Origin: Microcella alkaliphila
Lineage (GTDB): Bacteria > Actinomycetota > Actinomycetes > Actinomycetales > Microbacteriaceae
DNA: 64,000 nucleotides
Direction of reading: 5' to 3'
NCBI RefSeq assembly: GCF_004216855.1
Contig: NZ_SGXT01000015.1
Coordinates: 245,028-309,027, forward strand
Shown: positions 33,954 through 41,875 of the stretch, in pieces
How positions within the stretch are numbered: the stretch's first letter is position 1
Layout of the letters: every line of letters starts with the position of its first letter
Made by a program: the position numbers and the translations under genes
Notes under the pieces: generated by a model
What the model was told of the DNA's origin: nothing
Seen by the model: the letters and a program-made list of their open reading frames with translations, nothing else
Databases searched by the model: none

Positions 33954-34495
33954 CCGCCAGCCAGACCGCCGGCCGCACTGCCGCCAGCCGCACTGCCGCC
34001 GCCCGCACTGTCGCGACCCCGGACGGCCCGTTCACGGTCATCGCCGACGAGGATGCGGTGCTCGCCTCCGGCTGGACGGCCGACGTCGCCGAGTTCATCC
34101 CGCTCATCCACCGCACCATCCGCCCGGCGGCCGACGAGCTGACGGGAAGCTCGCCCGCGCTCGAGTCCGCGCTCGTCGCGGTCGAGCGGTTCTACGCCGG
34201 CGACAGCACGGCGCCCGACGCGGTGCCCGTTCGCCAGCGCTCCGGCGAGTTCCTGGAAGCGACGTGGCGCGTCATGCGCGGCATCCGCCCGGGCCGGCCC
34301 GTCACCTACGCCGAACTGGCGGCGCTCGCCGGACGCCCCGCCGCGACTCGGCCGGCGGCGGCGGCCTGCGCGATGAACGCCGCCGCGCTCTTCGTGCCCT
34401 GCCACCGGGTGCTGCGCACGGGGGGCGGGCTCGGAGGCTTCCGCTACGGGCTCGCCATCAAGCAGAGCCTGCTCGACCGCGAGGCAGGCGCGTGA
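33950..34495 (+). CDS. ogt: Methylated-DNA--protein-cysteine methyltransferase
   Basis: A 181-residue O6-alkylguanine transferase. Cys151 in the PCHRV motif accepts the alkyl group; VTYAELAALAG is the DNA-binding helix region. The N-terminal 22 residues are a low-complexity Thr/Ala/Arg repeat built from repeated codon blocks. The ATG overlaps the Ada-AlkA stop (ATGA). The Ada protein lacks this domain, so the adaptive response functions are split over two coupled genes. Confidence 0.92.
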   Translation: MTASQTAGRTAASRTAAARTVATPDGPFTVIADEDAVLASGWTADVAEFIPLIHRTIRPAADELTGSSPALESALVAVERFYAGDSTAPDAVPVRQRSGEFLEATWRVMRGIRPGRPVTYAELAALAGRPAATRPAAAACAMNAAALFVPCHRVLRTGGGLGGFRYGLAIKQSLLDREAGA

Positions 34496-34530
34496 TGGCG
34501 CGCATCCAGTAAGCGTTCACTCCGCGTCGA

Positions 34531-34536
34531 TACCGT
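34531..34536 (+). promoter_or_regulatory. -10 hexamer of alcohol dehydrogenase gene
   Basis: TACCGT ends 7 nt before the ATG at 34544; likely leaderless. Confidence 0.4.
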
Positions 34537-34543
34537 TCCCACC

Positions 34544-35596
34544 ATGCTTGCCACGGTCATCCACGCTGCCCGCGACATTCGCCTCGAGGAGGCGCCCGAT
34601 CCGCGGCTCAGCGGCACGGGCCGCGACGCGATCGTGCGCGTCGTCGCCGCCTGCATCTGCGGCAGCGACCTGTGGCCGTACCGCGGCGTGGTTGACACCG
34701 ATGAGCCGCACCGCATCGGCCACGAGTTCGTCGGCGTCGTCGAACAGGTCGGCGATGCCGTCACGCGCGTGCGCCGCGGAGATTTCGTCATCGCGCCGTT
34801 CTACGACTGCGACATGACGTGCGCCCACTGCCAGAACGGGGTGAGCCCGTCGTGCCAGAACGGCAACTGGTGGGGCCGCGACGACCGCGACGGCCACCTC
34901 GCCGACGGCGCGCAGGGCGAGTTCGTGCGCGTGCCGACCGCCGACGGCAGTCTCACGGTCGTGCCCGGCCCCGTCGACGACGCCATGGTGCCGCACCTGC
35001 TCGCCCTCAGCGACGTCATGGGGACGGGCTGGCACGCGGCCGTCTCGGCGGGCGTCTCGCCCGGGTCGACGGCGGTCGTCGTCGGCGACGGCGCGGTCGG
35101 CCTGTGCGGCGTCATCGCCGCCCGGCAGCTCGGCGCGGCCCGCATCATCGCCATGTCGCGCCACGCCGACCGGCAGGCCCTCGCCCGCGCGTTCGGGGCG
35201 ACCGCCGTCGTCGCCGAGCGCGGCGACGACGGCATCGCGGCGATCATGGCGCTCACCGACGGGGTCGGCGCCGACGCCGTGCTCGAGTGCGTCGGCACGG
35301 CCGAGTCGATGGACCAGGCCATCCGCGCCGCCCGCCCGGGCGGCCGCGTGGGCTACGTCGGGGTGCCGCACGGCGGCGCCGAGCTGCCGATCCGGTCGCT
35401 GTTCTCGCGCAACGTGGGCGTCGCCGGGGGCATCGCCCCCGTGCGCAATTACGTGGATGCACTCCTCCCGCTCGTGCTCGACGGCACGATCCAGCCCGGT
35501 CGCGTCTTCGACCGTGAGGTGCCGCTCGCAGACGTCGCCGAGGGCTACCGACTGATGGATGAGCGCGAGGCAATCAAGGTGCTGCTGCGTCCGTAG
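34544..35596 (+). CDS. Zinc-dependent alcohol dehydrogenase family protein
   Basis: A 350-residue medium-chain dehydrogenase/reductase. Catalytic zinc ligands Cys39 and His60-Glu61 (GHEFVG) are present; the structural zinc lobe is Cys89/Cys93, Cys96 and Cys104. The coenzyme fold shows VVGDGAVGLCGVIAA. It resembles glutathione-independent formaldehyde or threonine dehydrogenase-like enzymes; substrate unknown. Monocistronic. Confidence 0.85.
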   Translation: MLATVIHAARDIRLEEAPDPRLSGTGRDAIVRVVAACICGSDLWPYRGVVDTDEPHRIGHEFVGVVEQVGDAVTRVRRGDFVIAPFYDCDMTCAHCQNGVSPSCQNGNWWGRDDRDGHLADGAQGEFVRVPTADGSLTVVPGPVDDAMVPHLLALSDVMGTGWHAAVSAGVSPGSTAVVVGDGAVGLCGVIAARQLGAARIIAMSRHADRQALARAFGATAVVAERGDDGIAAIMALTDGVGADAVLECVGTAESMDQAIRAARPGGRVGYVGVPHGGAELPIRSLFSRNVGVAGGIAPVRNYVDALLPLVLDGTIQPGRVFDREVPLADVAEGYRLMDEREAIKVLLRP

Positions 35597-35722
35597 CCGT
35601 ATGGTCGGGTCTCGCCGGGCCGCTGTCAACCCCGTGGCGGCCTGTGGCGGACACGTCTACGGTGGTGAGCCGTTTTCCCTCACGCGAGGGAGATCGCCGT
35701 CCGTAACCGCGTGAGGAGACCC

Positions 35723-37060
35723 ATGCCCCGCCAGCACCGCCCATCCGTCATTGCCGCACCCGTCGCCCTCGCCGCCTCGGCCGTTCTGCTGGCTGGTTGT
35801 ACGGGCGAGCTTCAGGGGCCCGGCGCCGACGGCTCGTGGTACGCAGCGGACCAGCCCTACGCTGGTCAACTCGAGATCGAGGGGTTCGCCCTGGCCGACC
35901 CGATCAACCAGGCTCGGCACGATCGGGCCGTCGAGGCGCTGGGAACGGCCGTCGAGGTCAGCGTTTCCGCGGGGGCGGTGGACGCTCGCAGCTACGCGTC
36001 GGCCGCTGAGGCGGGCGATGCGCCCGACCTCATCTACGCGGACCGCGCCGACATCGGGTACCTCGCAGCGCGCGGCGCGATCATGCCGCTCGACCGCTGC
36101 ATCCAGGAGGCGCCAGTCAATCTCGGACAGTACAGCCCGGCGGCGCTCGCTCAGGTCACGCTCGAGGAGCGCATCTTCGCCCTCCCCGACACGTCGACCG
36201 TGCCGCTGCTCGTCACGACGAGCGCGACCACGGGTACGGAGCGCGGCGGTGCCCTCGTCGAGTCGGTTGGGGCTGACCCGCGTGAGTGGCGCGTCATCCA
36301 GCTGTGGGCGGCGGCCGAGGGCACGCCCCTCGTGACTCCGGATGGCCGCACCGCCACCTTCGACGACCCGCGCATCGTGGCGGCGCTCGACGGCTGGGCC
36401 GAGCCGTCCGCGGAAACGACCCTCGTCGAGTCGGCCGAGCTGTCGACGGGCGTTACCGGCGGCAGTGACGAGCCCGACGTCGAGCCGCAGTTCGGCCCCG
36501 TGGTCGATGGCGCGGGCGAACCGATTGCGGTACTGAAAGGGTACGGGTGGGCGATCCCCGTCGCCGGGGCGAACCCCGCGACCGCGTGCGGCTATGTGCG
36601 CGCCGTGACCGAATCGGAGACGTGGATCGACGCCGTCACTTCCCGCGCCGCCACGCCGGATTCCGCCGACGCCGCCACCGACGCCGAGACCGACGCCGGC
36701 ACCGAGCAGGACGCAGATGCCACGGGCTCCGCTGACCTCGCTCCGCTCGAAGTCGCAGGACTGCTGACGGCCAATGCAACGGCCGACGCCGAACTGCGCG
36801 GGTGGGTGACCGACACCGACGACGCGAGTGCGGCAACGCTGCGTGCCGCTGTCGACGAGGCGTATGCGGCGGCCGTTCTCCCCACCGTCACGCCCGCCGA
36901 CGTCTCACTCAAGCGCATCTGGAGCGACGCCGTCGACGCCGTGCGATCGGGCGAGCTCTCGGCGGCGGAGGCGCTCGCCGAGGCGCAGCTCGACGCGCAG
37001 AACGCCCTCGACCGCGGATGGGCGAACCTGGCGCAGGCGCTGGACTCGCGAACGCCGTAG
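35723..37060 (+). CDS. Extracellular solute-binding lipoprotein (orphan)
   Basis: A 445-residue lipoprotein. A signal peptide ends in the lipobox LLAGC with Cys26; the mature part looks like a family 1 solute-binding protein (EVSVSAG...SYASAAEAGDAPDLIYADR, about 75-110). A low-complexity Ala/Asp/Thr stretch (about 310-340) is a likely surface loop. GAGGAG 5 nt upstream of the ATG decides the start. No permease or ATPase genes adjoin, so it may use a distant transporter or serve as a sensor. Confidence 0.75.
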   Translation: MPRQHRPSVIAAPVALAASAVLLAGCTGELQGPGADGSWYAADQPYAGQLEIEGFALADPINQARHDRAVEALGTAVEVSVSAGAVDARSYASAAEAGDAPDLIYADRADIGYLAARGAIMPLDRCIQEAPVNLGQYSPAALAQVTLEERIFALPDTSTVPLLVTTSATTGTERGGALVESVGADPREWRVIQLWAAAEGTPLVTPDGRTATFDDPRIVAALDGWAEPSAETTLVESAELSTGVTGGSDEPDVEPQFGPVVDGAGEPIAVLKGYGWAIPVAGANPATACGYVRAVTESETWIDAVTSRAATPDSADAATDAETDAGTEQDADATGSADLAPLEVAGLLTANATADAELRGWVTDTDDASAATLRAAVDEAYAAAVLPTVTPADVSLKRIWSDAVDAVRSGELSAAEALAEAQLDAQNALDRGWANLAQALDSRTP

Positions 37061-37069
37061 GCGGGTTCG

Positions 37070-37474
37070 CTAGGCGCGTGCGGCACGGAACGGGCGTTGC
37101 GCGCGCGCCGCGCGACGAGCATCCCGTCGTCGGGTAGCCGCCGCGGCGGCCGCCTTGGCGGCACGAACGGCGTGGTCGTTGAGCTTCTTCGCCTTCTCGC
37201 TCTCGGTGCCGAGAATCGCGAGGCCCCCCAGGGCAACGAGGGTGCCCGGGCCGGGAAGCGGCATAAGCACGATGCCGAGGCCGACAGTGGTGCCGCCGAC
37301 GACCTTCACGCCGGTGCGGTAGACCCTGTCGAGCCCGGGGCGCCGCCGAATCGCCTCGCGGGCCGCCGCAGCCCGCCCGCGAACCGGGCCGGTGCGGCGT
37401 GCCTCGTCGGCGCGCTCATACCCGGGGTCGCCGGGCTGCAGAACGCGCTGCTGGCCGGGTGATTCAGTGCTCAC
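37070..37474 (-). CDS. PGPGW-family small membrane protein
   Basis: A 134-residue protein with a hydrophilic N terminus, one hydrophobic segment containing LMPLPGPGTLVALGGLAILG (about 80-99) and a Lys/Arg/Ala-rich C-terminal tail. This is the PGPGW transmembrane family, function unknown. The GTG at 37474 is the first plausible start after the hairpin region. The 14-residue Cys-rich peptide gene lies 75 nt upstream on the same strand and may be its leader. Confidence 0.75.
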   Translation of the reverse strand: MSTESPGQQRVLQPGDPGYERADEARRTGPVRGRAAAAREAIRRRPGLDRVYRTGVKVVGGTTVGLGIVLMPLPGPGTLVALGGLAILGTESEKAKKLNDHAVRAAKAAAAAATRRRDARRAARAQRPFRAARA

Positions 37475-37528
37475 CCGGCCAGTGTGCGTCGCAACGCTTG
37501 GGAAGCGCTGACGCTCTGATTCGTGTCT

Positions 37529-37548
37529 GCAGAGCGACACAGCTCTGC
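37529..37548 (-). terminator. Hairpin directly after the Cys-rich peptide gene
   Basis: GCAGAGC-N6-GCTCTGC is a perfect 7-bp stem with a 6-nt loop beginning at the base after the peptide stop codon. No U tract follows, so it is a weak terminator or an attenuator element. Confidence 0.5.
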
Positions 37549-37593
37549 TCAGCAGCAGAGTCCGCCGCCGCAGCAGCCGTCGAGATCCGACAT
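37549..37593 (-). CDS. 14-residue Cys-rich peptide
   Basis: A tiny frame encoding MSDLDGCCGGGLCC, with four cysteines in two CC pairs. AAGGGGGG lies 7 nt before the ATG and a TTGACA promoter lies 70 nt upstream, so translation is plausible. Two readings are possible: a polycysteine leader peptide for ribosome-mediated attenuation (a hairpin starts at the base after the stop), or a metal/metalloid-binding peptide, since repeats resembling ArsR-type operators surround the promoter. No family assigned. Confidence 0.55.
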   Translation of the reverse strand: MSDLDGCCGGGLCC

Positions 37594-37618
37594 CGTGCAC
37601 CCCCCTTACATCGATTGT

Positions 37619-37665
37619 CATCGATGAATGCGTCGATCATTATGCACAACATCGATGAATGTCAA
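37619..37665 (-). promoter_or_regulatory. Promoter with two direct-repeat operators
   Basis: Minus strand: TTGACA (37660-37665) and CATAAT (37639-37644 region) form a -35/-10 pair with a spacing of about 15-16 nt. The 12-mer CATTCATCGATG occurs twice, at 37650-37661 inside the spacer and at 37619-37630 in the leader, exactly 31 bp apart, which is three helical turns. The core ATCGAT is palindromic. A repressor binding both is expected; ArsR-type is a guess. Confidence 0.6.
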
Positions 37666-37926
37666 TGTCTGCGCGCGCGTGGTGATTGGCGCGGCGATCC
37701 CGACAGTCGATCAACGAGAGACCGCCGCACAATCGGCACACAGGACTGTCGCCTCAACCCGGTGGACTGGTGGACACGCCGGTCAGCCAGACCGACACGC
37801 CGGTCTCGTCGATCACCACCGGGGCGATGCGACACCTGCCCGGGCGCATACCTGCCCGGGCGCACTCCTGCCCGGGCGCACTCCTGCCCCGGCCCACTCC
37901 GGTCGCGGGCGGCAGCGACTGACCCG
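37666..37926. other. Non-coding stretch without recognisable gene
   Basis: About 260 nt with no convincing reading frame between the peptide promoter and threonine aldolase. It contains the 16-bp tandem repeats listed separately and two GACACGCCGGT copies (near 37784 and 37793-37803 area). Together with the Cys peptide it looks like an insertion or relic between core genes. Confidence 0.5.
37834..37897. repeat. Four tandem 16-bp repeats
   Basis: Unit consensus WCCTGCCCGGGCGCAY repeats four times without spacer: 37834-37849, 37850-37865, 37866-37881 and a degenerate 37882-37897. Each unit contains the palindrome GCCCGGGC. They sit 30 nt after the threonine aldolase stop (that gene is on the minus strand), so may form stem structures in its 3-prime region. 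Confidence 0.85.
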
Positions 37927-39000
37927 CTAGCGCGTCAGCTCGTGGTGCACGACGCGCAAGAAGGCGTCGATGTCGTCGGCGCTCGTGTCGAAGGCGCACA
38001 TCCAGCGCACCTCGCCGCGGGCGCGATCCCAGTCGTAGAAGCGGAACTTCTCCCGGATGCGGTCGGCGACCGCGTTGTCGAGCAGCGCGAACACGGCGTT
38101 CGCCTGCGTGTCCTGACTGAAGCCCAGCGAGCCGGCCGGCACCTCGCCGCTCGCCACCATCCGCTCGAGCCCCTGGCGCAGGCGCGCCGCCATGGCGTTC
38201 GCGTGCCGAGCCGAGCGCAGCCCGAGCTCGTCGTCGAAGAGCGTCAGCAGCTGCGCCGAGATGAAGCGCATCTTGCTCGCCAGCTGCATGTTCATCTTGC
38301 GCAGGTAGGTGAGGCCGGGCGCGCGCTCGGGGTCGATCACGACGATCGCTTCCGCGCCGAGCAGGCCGTTCTTCGTGCCGCCGAGCGAGAGCACGTCGAC
38401 CCCCGCCTCCGACGTGAACGCCGACAGCGACGCGCCGAGCGACGCTGCCGCGTTCCACACGCGGGCGCCGTCGAGGTGCAGAGCCATGCCGTTCGCGTGG
38501 GCGTGGTCGGCGATGGCGCGCACCTCGTCGGGTGTGTAGACGGTGCCCACCTCGGTTGAGTTCGTGATGCTCACGGCGAGCGGCTGCGCCCGGTGCTCGT
38601 CGCCCCAGCCCCAGGCTTCTGTGTCGATCAGTTCGGGGGTGAGCTTGCCGTTGTCGGTCGGCACGGTGAACAGCTTCAGGCCGCTGACCCGCTCGGGCGC
38701 CCCGCCCTCGTCGGTGTGGATGTGCGCGACCCCGCTCGCGATGACGGCGCCCCACCTCGGCATGAGCGCCGTGAGCGCGAGCACGTTCGCGCCCGTGCCG
38801 TTGAACACCGGGTACACCTCGGCCTGCTCGCCGAACTCGGCGCGCACCACCTCGAGCAGCCGAGCCGTGTAGTCGTCTTCGCCGTAGGCGATCTGGTGGC
38901 CCTCGTTCGCGTCGGCGAGGGCGGCGAGCACCTCGGGGTGCACCCCCGCGTAGTTGTCGCTGGCGAATCCTCGGCGGGCGGTGTCATGCAGTCGGCTCAC
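37927..39000 (-). CDS. Low-specificity L-threonine aldolase (PLP)
   Basis: A 357-residue fold-type I PLP enzyme of the beta-eliminating lyase family. Lys210 in SLGGTKNG forms the Schiff base; HLDGARVWNA (about 170) and FNGTGANV (about 67) are cofactor contacts. It splits threonine/allo-threonine to glycine and acetaldehyde; stereospecificity cannot be read. The GTG start has GAGAAT 6 nt upstream. Confidence 0.87.
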   Translation of the reverse strand: MSRLHDTARRGFASDNYAGVHPEVLAALADANEGHQIAYGEDDYTARLLEVVRAEFGEQAEVYPVFNGTGANVLALTALMPRWGAVIASGVAHIHTDEGGAPERVSGLKLFTVPTDNGKLTPELIDTEAWGWGDEHRAQPLAVSITNSTEVGTVYTPDEVRAIADHAHANGMALHLDGARVWNAAASLGASLSAFTSEAGVDVLSLGGTKNGLLGAEAIVVIDPERAPGLTYLRKMNMQLASKMRFISAQLLTLFDDELGLRSARHANAMAARLRQGLERMVASGEVPAGSLGFSQDTQANAVFALLDNAVADRIREKFRFYDWDRARGEVRWMCAFDTSADDIDAFLRVVHHELTR

Positions 39001-39079
39001 GCGCCCATTCTCGCACCCGGATGCACGGGGCGCGCCGTCCCCGACGGCTCTGCCCCGCGCATCCGTGCGCCCCGAAGCT

Positions 39080-40171
39080 TCACCCCTTCAGCGCCTCGCC
39101 GAGCTTCACCCGCGAGCCCGTGCGCAGGAGCGAGTTGCGATAGATGCGCGCGCCGAGCGCCACGATGACCACCGTCGACACGGCGAGTACCACGAGCGAC
39201 AGGATCGGCTCCCACCAGGCGGCCTGGTCGAGGAAGATCCGCATGGGCATTCCGACCGGAGCCGAGAACGGCACGTAGGACATGATCGTCAGCACGAGGG
39301 CGTTGTCGAACAGGAAGATGACGAGGAAGTACGGAATCATCACGAGGTACGTGACCGGCGTGAGCACCGAGCCGACGTCTTCCATGCGCGACACGAGCGA
39401 GGCGCTCGCCGCGTACATGGCCGCGAGCAGCACGAAGCCGATCGCAAAGAACCCGAGGAACCAGCCGACCGCGGGCCCGAGGTCGGTCACAAGGACGTCT
39501 TGCCCGGTCAGCACGAGGCCGAGCGCCGCGAGCGCCGCGATGGCGATGATCTGTCCGAAGGCGAGTATCGAGTTGCCGACCACCTTCCCCGCGAGCAGCG
39601 CCCTGGCCGAAATCGACGACAGCAGAATCTCGACGATGCGAGTCTGCTTCTCCTCCACCACGCTCTGCGCGATCGTGCCGCCGAAGGTGACGGCCGAGAG
39701 GAAGAAGACGATGCCGAAGCCGAAGGCGACGAGGTAGAGCAGGCCGAAGGGCAGCCCCGGCTCTTCCAACAGGCGCACCTCCGGCGCGATGGACAGTGCG
39801 GTGACAAGGCCACCGGGAGCCTCGTCGAAGCCGATGACCTCGAAGGGGACAGCCGAGTCGCCGTCGAGCGGTACGACGGCCGCGTCGACCTCCTCGTCGC
39901 GAACGAGCTGCTCGGCCTCGGCGATCGTCGCGGCCTCGACGACCTCGACGCCCGGCAGCGTCTCGAGCTCGGCGATGGCGGCGCCGACTCCGGCGATGGG
40001 CGCCGTCGAGTCGGCGTTCGCGCGCGAGATGAACCCGCTGATGAGGATCGACCCGAGCACGATCGCGAACAGGATGAGCGTCGAGATCACGAACGACTTC
40101 GACCGCAGGCGCTGCGTAATCTCGCGCCCGGCGACAAGGAAGACGGACTCGCGGAAACTGGTGGTGTTCAT
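39080..40171 (-). CDS. ABC-2 type permease (NatB-like)
   Basis: A 363-residue ABC exporter permease: one N-terminal helix (about 20-45), an extracytoplasmic domain of about 120 residues, then five helices, the layout of sodium-efflux NatB/YhaP proteins. The ATG overlaps the ATPase stop in TGATG. Substrate unknown (Na+ or a drug/lipid). Confidence 0.84.
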   Translation of the reverse strand: MNTTSFRESVFLVAGREITQRLRSKSFVISTLILFAIVLGSILISGFISRANADSTAPIAGVGAAIAELETLPGVEVVEAATIAEAEQLVRDEEVDAAVVPLDGDSAVPFEVIGFDEAPGGLVTALSIAPEVRLLEEPGLPFGLLYLVAFGFGIVFFLSAVTFGGTIAQSVVEEKQTRIVEILLSSISARALLAGKVVGNSILAFGQIIAIAALAALGLVLTGQDVLVTDLGPAVGWFLGFFAIGFVLLAAMYAASASLVSRMEDVGSVLTPVTYLVMIPYFLVIFLFDNALVLTIMSYVPFSAPVGMPMRIFLDQAAWWEPILSLVVLAVSTVVIVALGARIYRNSLLRTGSRVKLGEALKG

Positions 40172-41052
40172 CACTGCACGACCTCTCGGAAGATCTCGGT
40201 CAGGGTGGGGCGGCGGCGTCCGAAGAGGTGCACGGCGTCGCTCGCGGTGGCGCGCTGCAGCACGGCTTGAGCGGCCGACGGGTCGGCGTCGAAGACGACG
40301 TGGTCACCGTCGAACTCGATGACCTCCACGCCGGTCGCGGTGCGCACCCAGCCGAGGTCGCCGTCGACGGTGAGCTCCCAGCGCGAGCCGGCGTTCCGCT
40401 CGCGCAGCTCCTCTCGACTGCCGGCGGCGAGGATGCGGCCGCCGCCAATCACGACGATGTCGTCGCAGAGCCGCTCGACAACATCCAGTTGGTGGCTCGA
40501 GAAGAGCACGGGGGCCCCGCGCGCGGCGAACTCGCTGAGAACGCCGAGGACCGTTTCGACGGCCATGGGGTCGAGGCCCGAGAAGGGCTCGTCGAGCACG
40601 AGTACTTCGGGGTCGTGCACGAGGGCGGCGGCGATTTGCGCGCGCTGCTGGTTGCCGAGCGACAGCTTCTCGATCGGGTCGTTGCGCCGCTCGGTGAGTT
40701 CGAGCCGGTCGATCAACTCGTCGGCGCGCTCGGCCGCCTCACCGGCGCGCATGCCGCGCAGCCGTGCGAGGTAGACGAGCTGCTCGTGCACCCGCATCTT
40801 CGGGTAGAGCCCGCGCTCTTCCGGCATGTAGCCGAAGCGTCGCCGTCCGTCGACGCCGAGCGGCGACCCGTCGAGTCGCACCTCGCCGGCATCAGCCCCG
40901 AGCACCCCCAGGATGATGCGCATCGTCGTCGTCTTGCCTGCGCCGTTGCCACCGACGAAGCCGGTCAACCGACCACCGCCGACGGTGAAGCTGACGTCGT
41001 CAACCGCCGTGCGGTCGCCGTAGCGCTTGGTCACACCCTCGATCTGAAGCAT
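40171..41052 (-). CDS. ABC transporter ATP-binding protein (NatA-like)
   Basis: A 293-residue ATPase: Walker A GGNGAGKTT (about 31-39), signature LSLGNQQR (about 127), Walker B VLVLDEPFSGLD (about 150) and the H-loop His in FSSHQLD. The C-terminal about 70 residues are the extra domain of NatA/DrrA-type ATPases. GAAAGGGG 5 nt upstream of ATG 41052 decides the start over an upstream ATG. TAGCGT at 41075-41080 (minus) is a likely -10. Confidence 0.88.
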   Translation of the reverse strand: MLQIEGVTKRYGDRTAVDDVSFTVGGGRLTGFVGGNGAGKTTTMRIILGVLGADAGEVRLDGSPLGVDGRRRFGYMPEERGLYPKMRVHEQLVYLARLRGMRAGEAAERADELIDRLELTERRNDPIEKLSLGNQQRAQIAAALVHDPEVLVLDEPFSGLDPMAVETVLGVLSEFAARGAPVLFSSHQLDVVERLCDDIVVIGGGRILAAGSREELRERNAGSRWELTVDGDLGWVRTATGVEVIEFDGDHVVFDADPSAAQAVLQRATASDAVHLFGRRRPTLTEIFREVVQ

Positions 41053-41090
41053 GCTGCCCCTTTCGTTGGTTCCCACGCTACGAAGGGCCG

Positions 41091-41106
41091 GGATGCTCGC
41101 GCATCC
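41091..41106. repeat. GGATGC-TCGC-GCATCC inverted repeat
   Basis: A perfect 6-bp inverted repeat of the hexamer that is over-frequent across the window, located in the gap upstream of the ABC ATPase. Near-identical arrangements occur at 30077-30105 and about 43288-43302. Confidence 0.6.
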
Positions 41107-41161
41107 GTCCGAAGGATGGTCGCCGTAGCGACCCCTCCCCCCGACGGGTGAACGGGGGTGC

Positions 41162-41875
41162 CTACTCGGCCGGGGTTTCGCCCGGAACGGCGACGCCGTT
41201 CTCGTAGGCGAAGACGACGGCGTGCACGCGGTCGCGCAACCCCAGCTTCTGCAGGATCTTCGACACGTGTGTCTTGACGGTCGCCTCGCCGAGCCACAGC
41301 TCGCGCGCGATCTCGGCGTTGGCGAGACCCCGGGCGAGCAGGGTGAGCACCTCGCGCTCGCGCTCCGTCAGCTCGGTGAGGCGAGCATCCGGTTCGGGGG
41401 TTTCGCCGTTCGCGCCGCCGACGCCCCGCGCACCCGTCCCCGTCGCGCGGGCGATGACTCGGCGGGTGACGTCGGGGGCGAGCAGGGCGTCGCCGCTCGC
41501 GACGACCCGCACCGCCTCGACGAGCTTCTCGGGGCTCGCGTTCTTCAGCAGGAACCCGGCCGCGCCGGCCTCGAGCGCCGCGAACAGGTAGTCGTCGCGG
41601 TCGAACGTCGTGAGCACGAGCACGCCCGCGCGTCCGCCGCGGTCGGCGGTGATGCGGCGCGTCGCCTCGAGGCCGTCCATGCCGGGCATCTGCACGTCCA
41701 TGCAGATCACGTCGGGTGTGAGGGCCGCGGCCTGCGCGATGGCCTCGTCGCCGTTGGCGGCCTCGCCGACTACGGCGATGTCGGGCTCGCTTTCGAGGAT
41801 CGCGCGAAACCCCGAGCGCACGAGCGCGTGGTCATCGACGAGCAGCACCCGGATGCTCGTGGCGGCGTCGCTCAC
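41162..41875 (-). CDS. NarL/LuxR-family response regulator
   Basis: A 237-residue regulator: receiver domain with VLLVDDHALVRSG and phospho-Asp in VICMDVQMPG (about 60), a Gly/Pro-rich linker (about 150-165), and a LuxR-type HTH (LTEREREVLTLLARGLANAEIA, about 170-190). The GTG overlaps the kinase stop by 4 nt, so the two are co-translated. It lies just downstream of the kinase and upstream of the ABC exporter, which it may control (inference). Confidence 0.9.
   Translation of the reverse strand: MSDAATSIRVLLVDDHALVRSGFRAILESEPDIAVVGEAANGDEAIAQAAALTPDVICMDVQMPGMDGLEATRRITADRGGRAGVLVLTTFDRDDYLFAALEAGAAGFLLKNASPEKLVEAVRVVASGDALLAPDVTRRVIARATGTGARGVGGANGETPEPDARLTELTEREREVLTLLARGLANAEIARELWLGEATVKTHVSKILQKLGLRDRVHAVVFAYENGVAVPGETPAE

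Noticed and set aside
35677..35690. CCCTC-ACGC-GAGGG stem before the solute-binding gene as a terminator
   Set aside because: Only 5 bp, no U tract, and it lies in the leader of the following gene.
37475..37926. CRISPR array suggested by the short repeats
   Set aside because: The 16-bp units are tandem without spacers and no cas gene is present.
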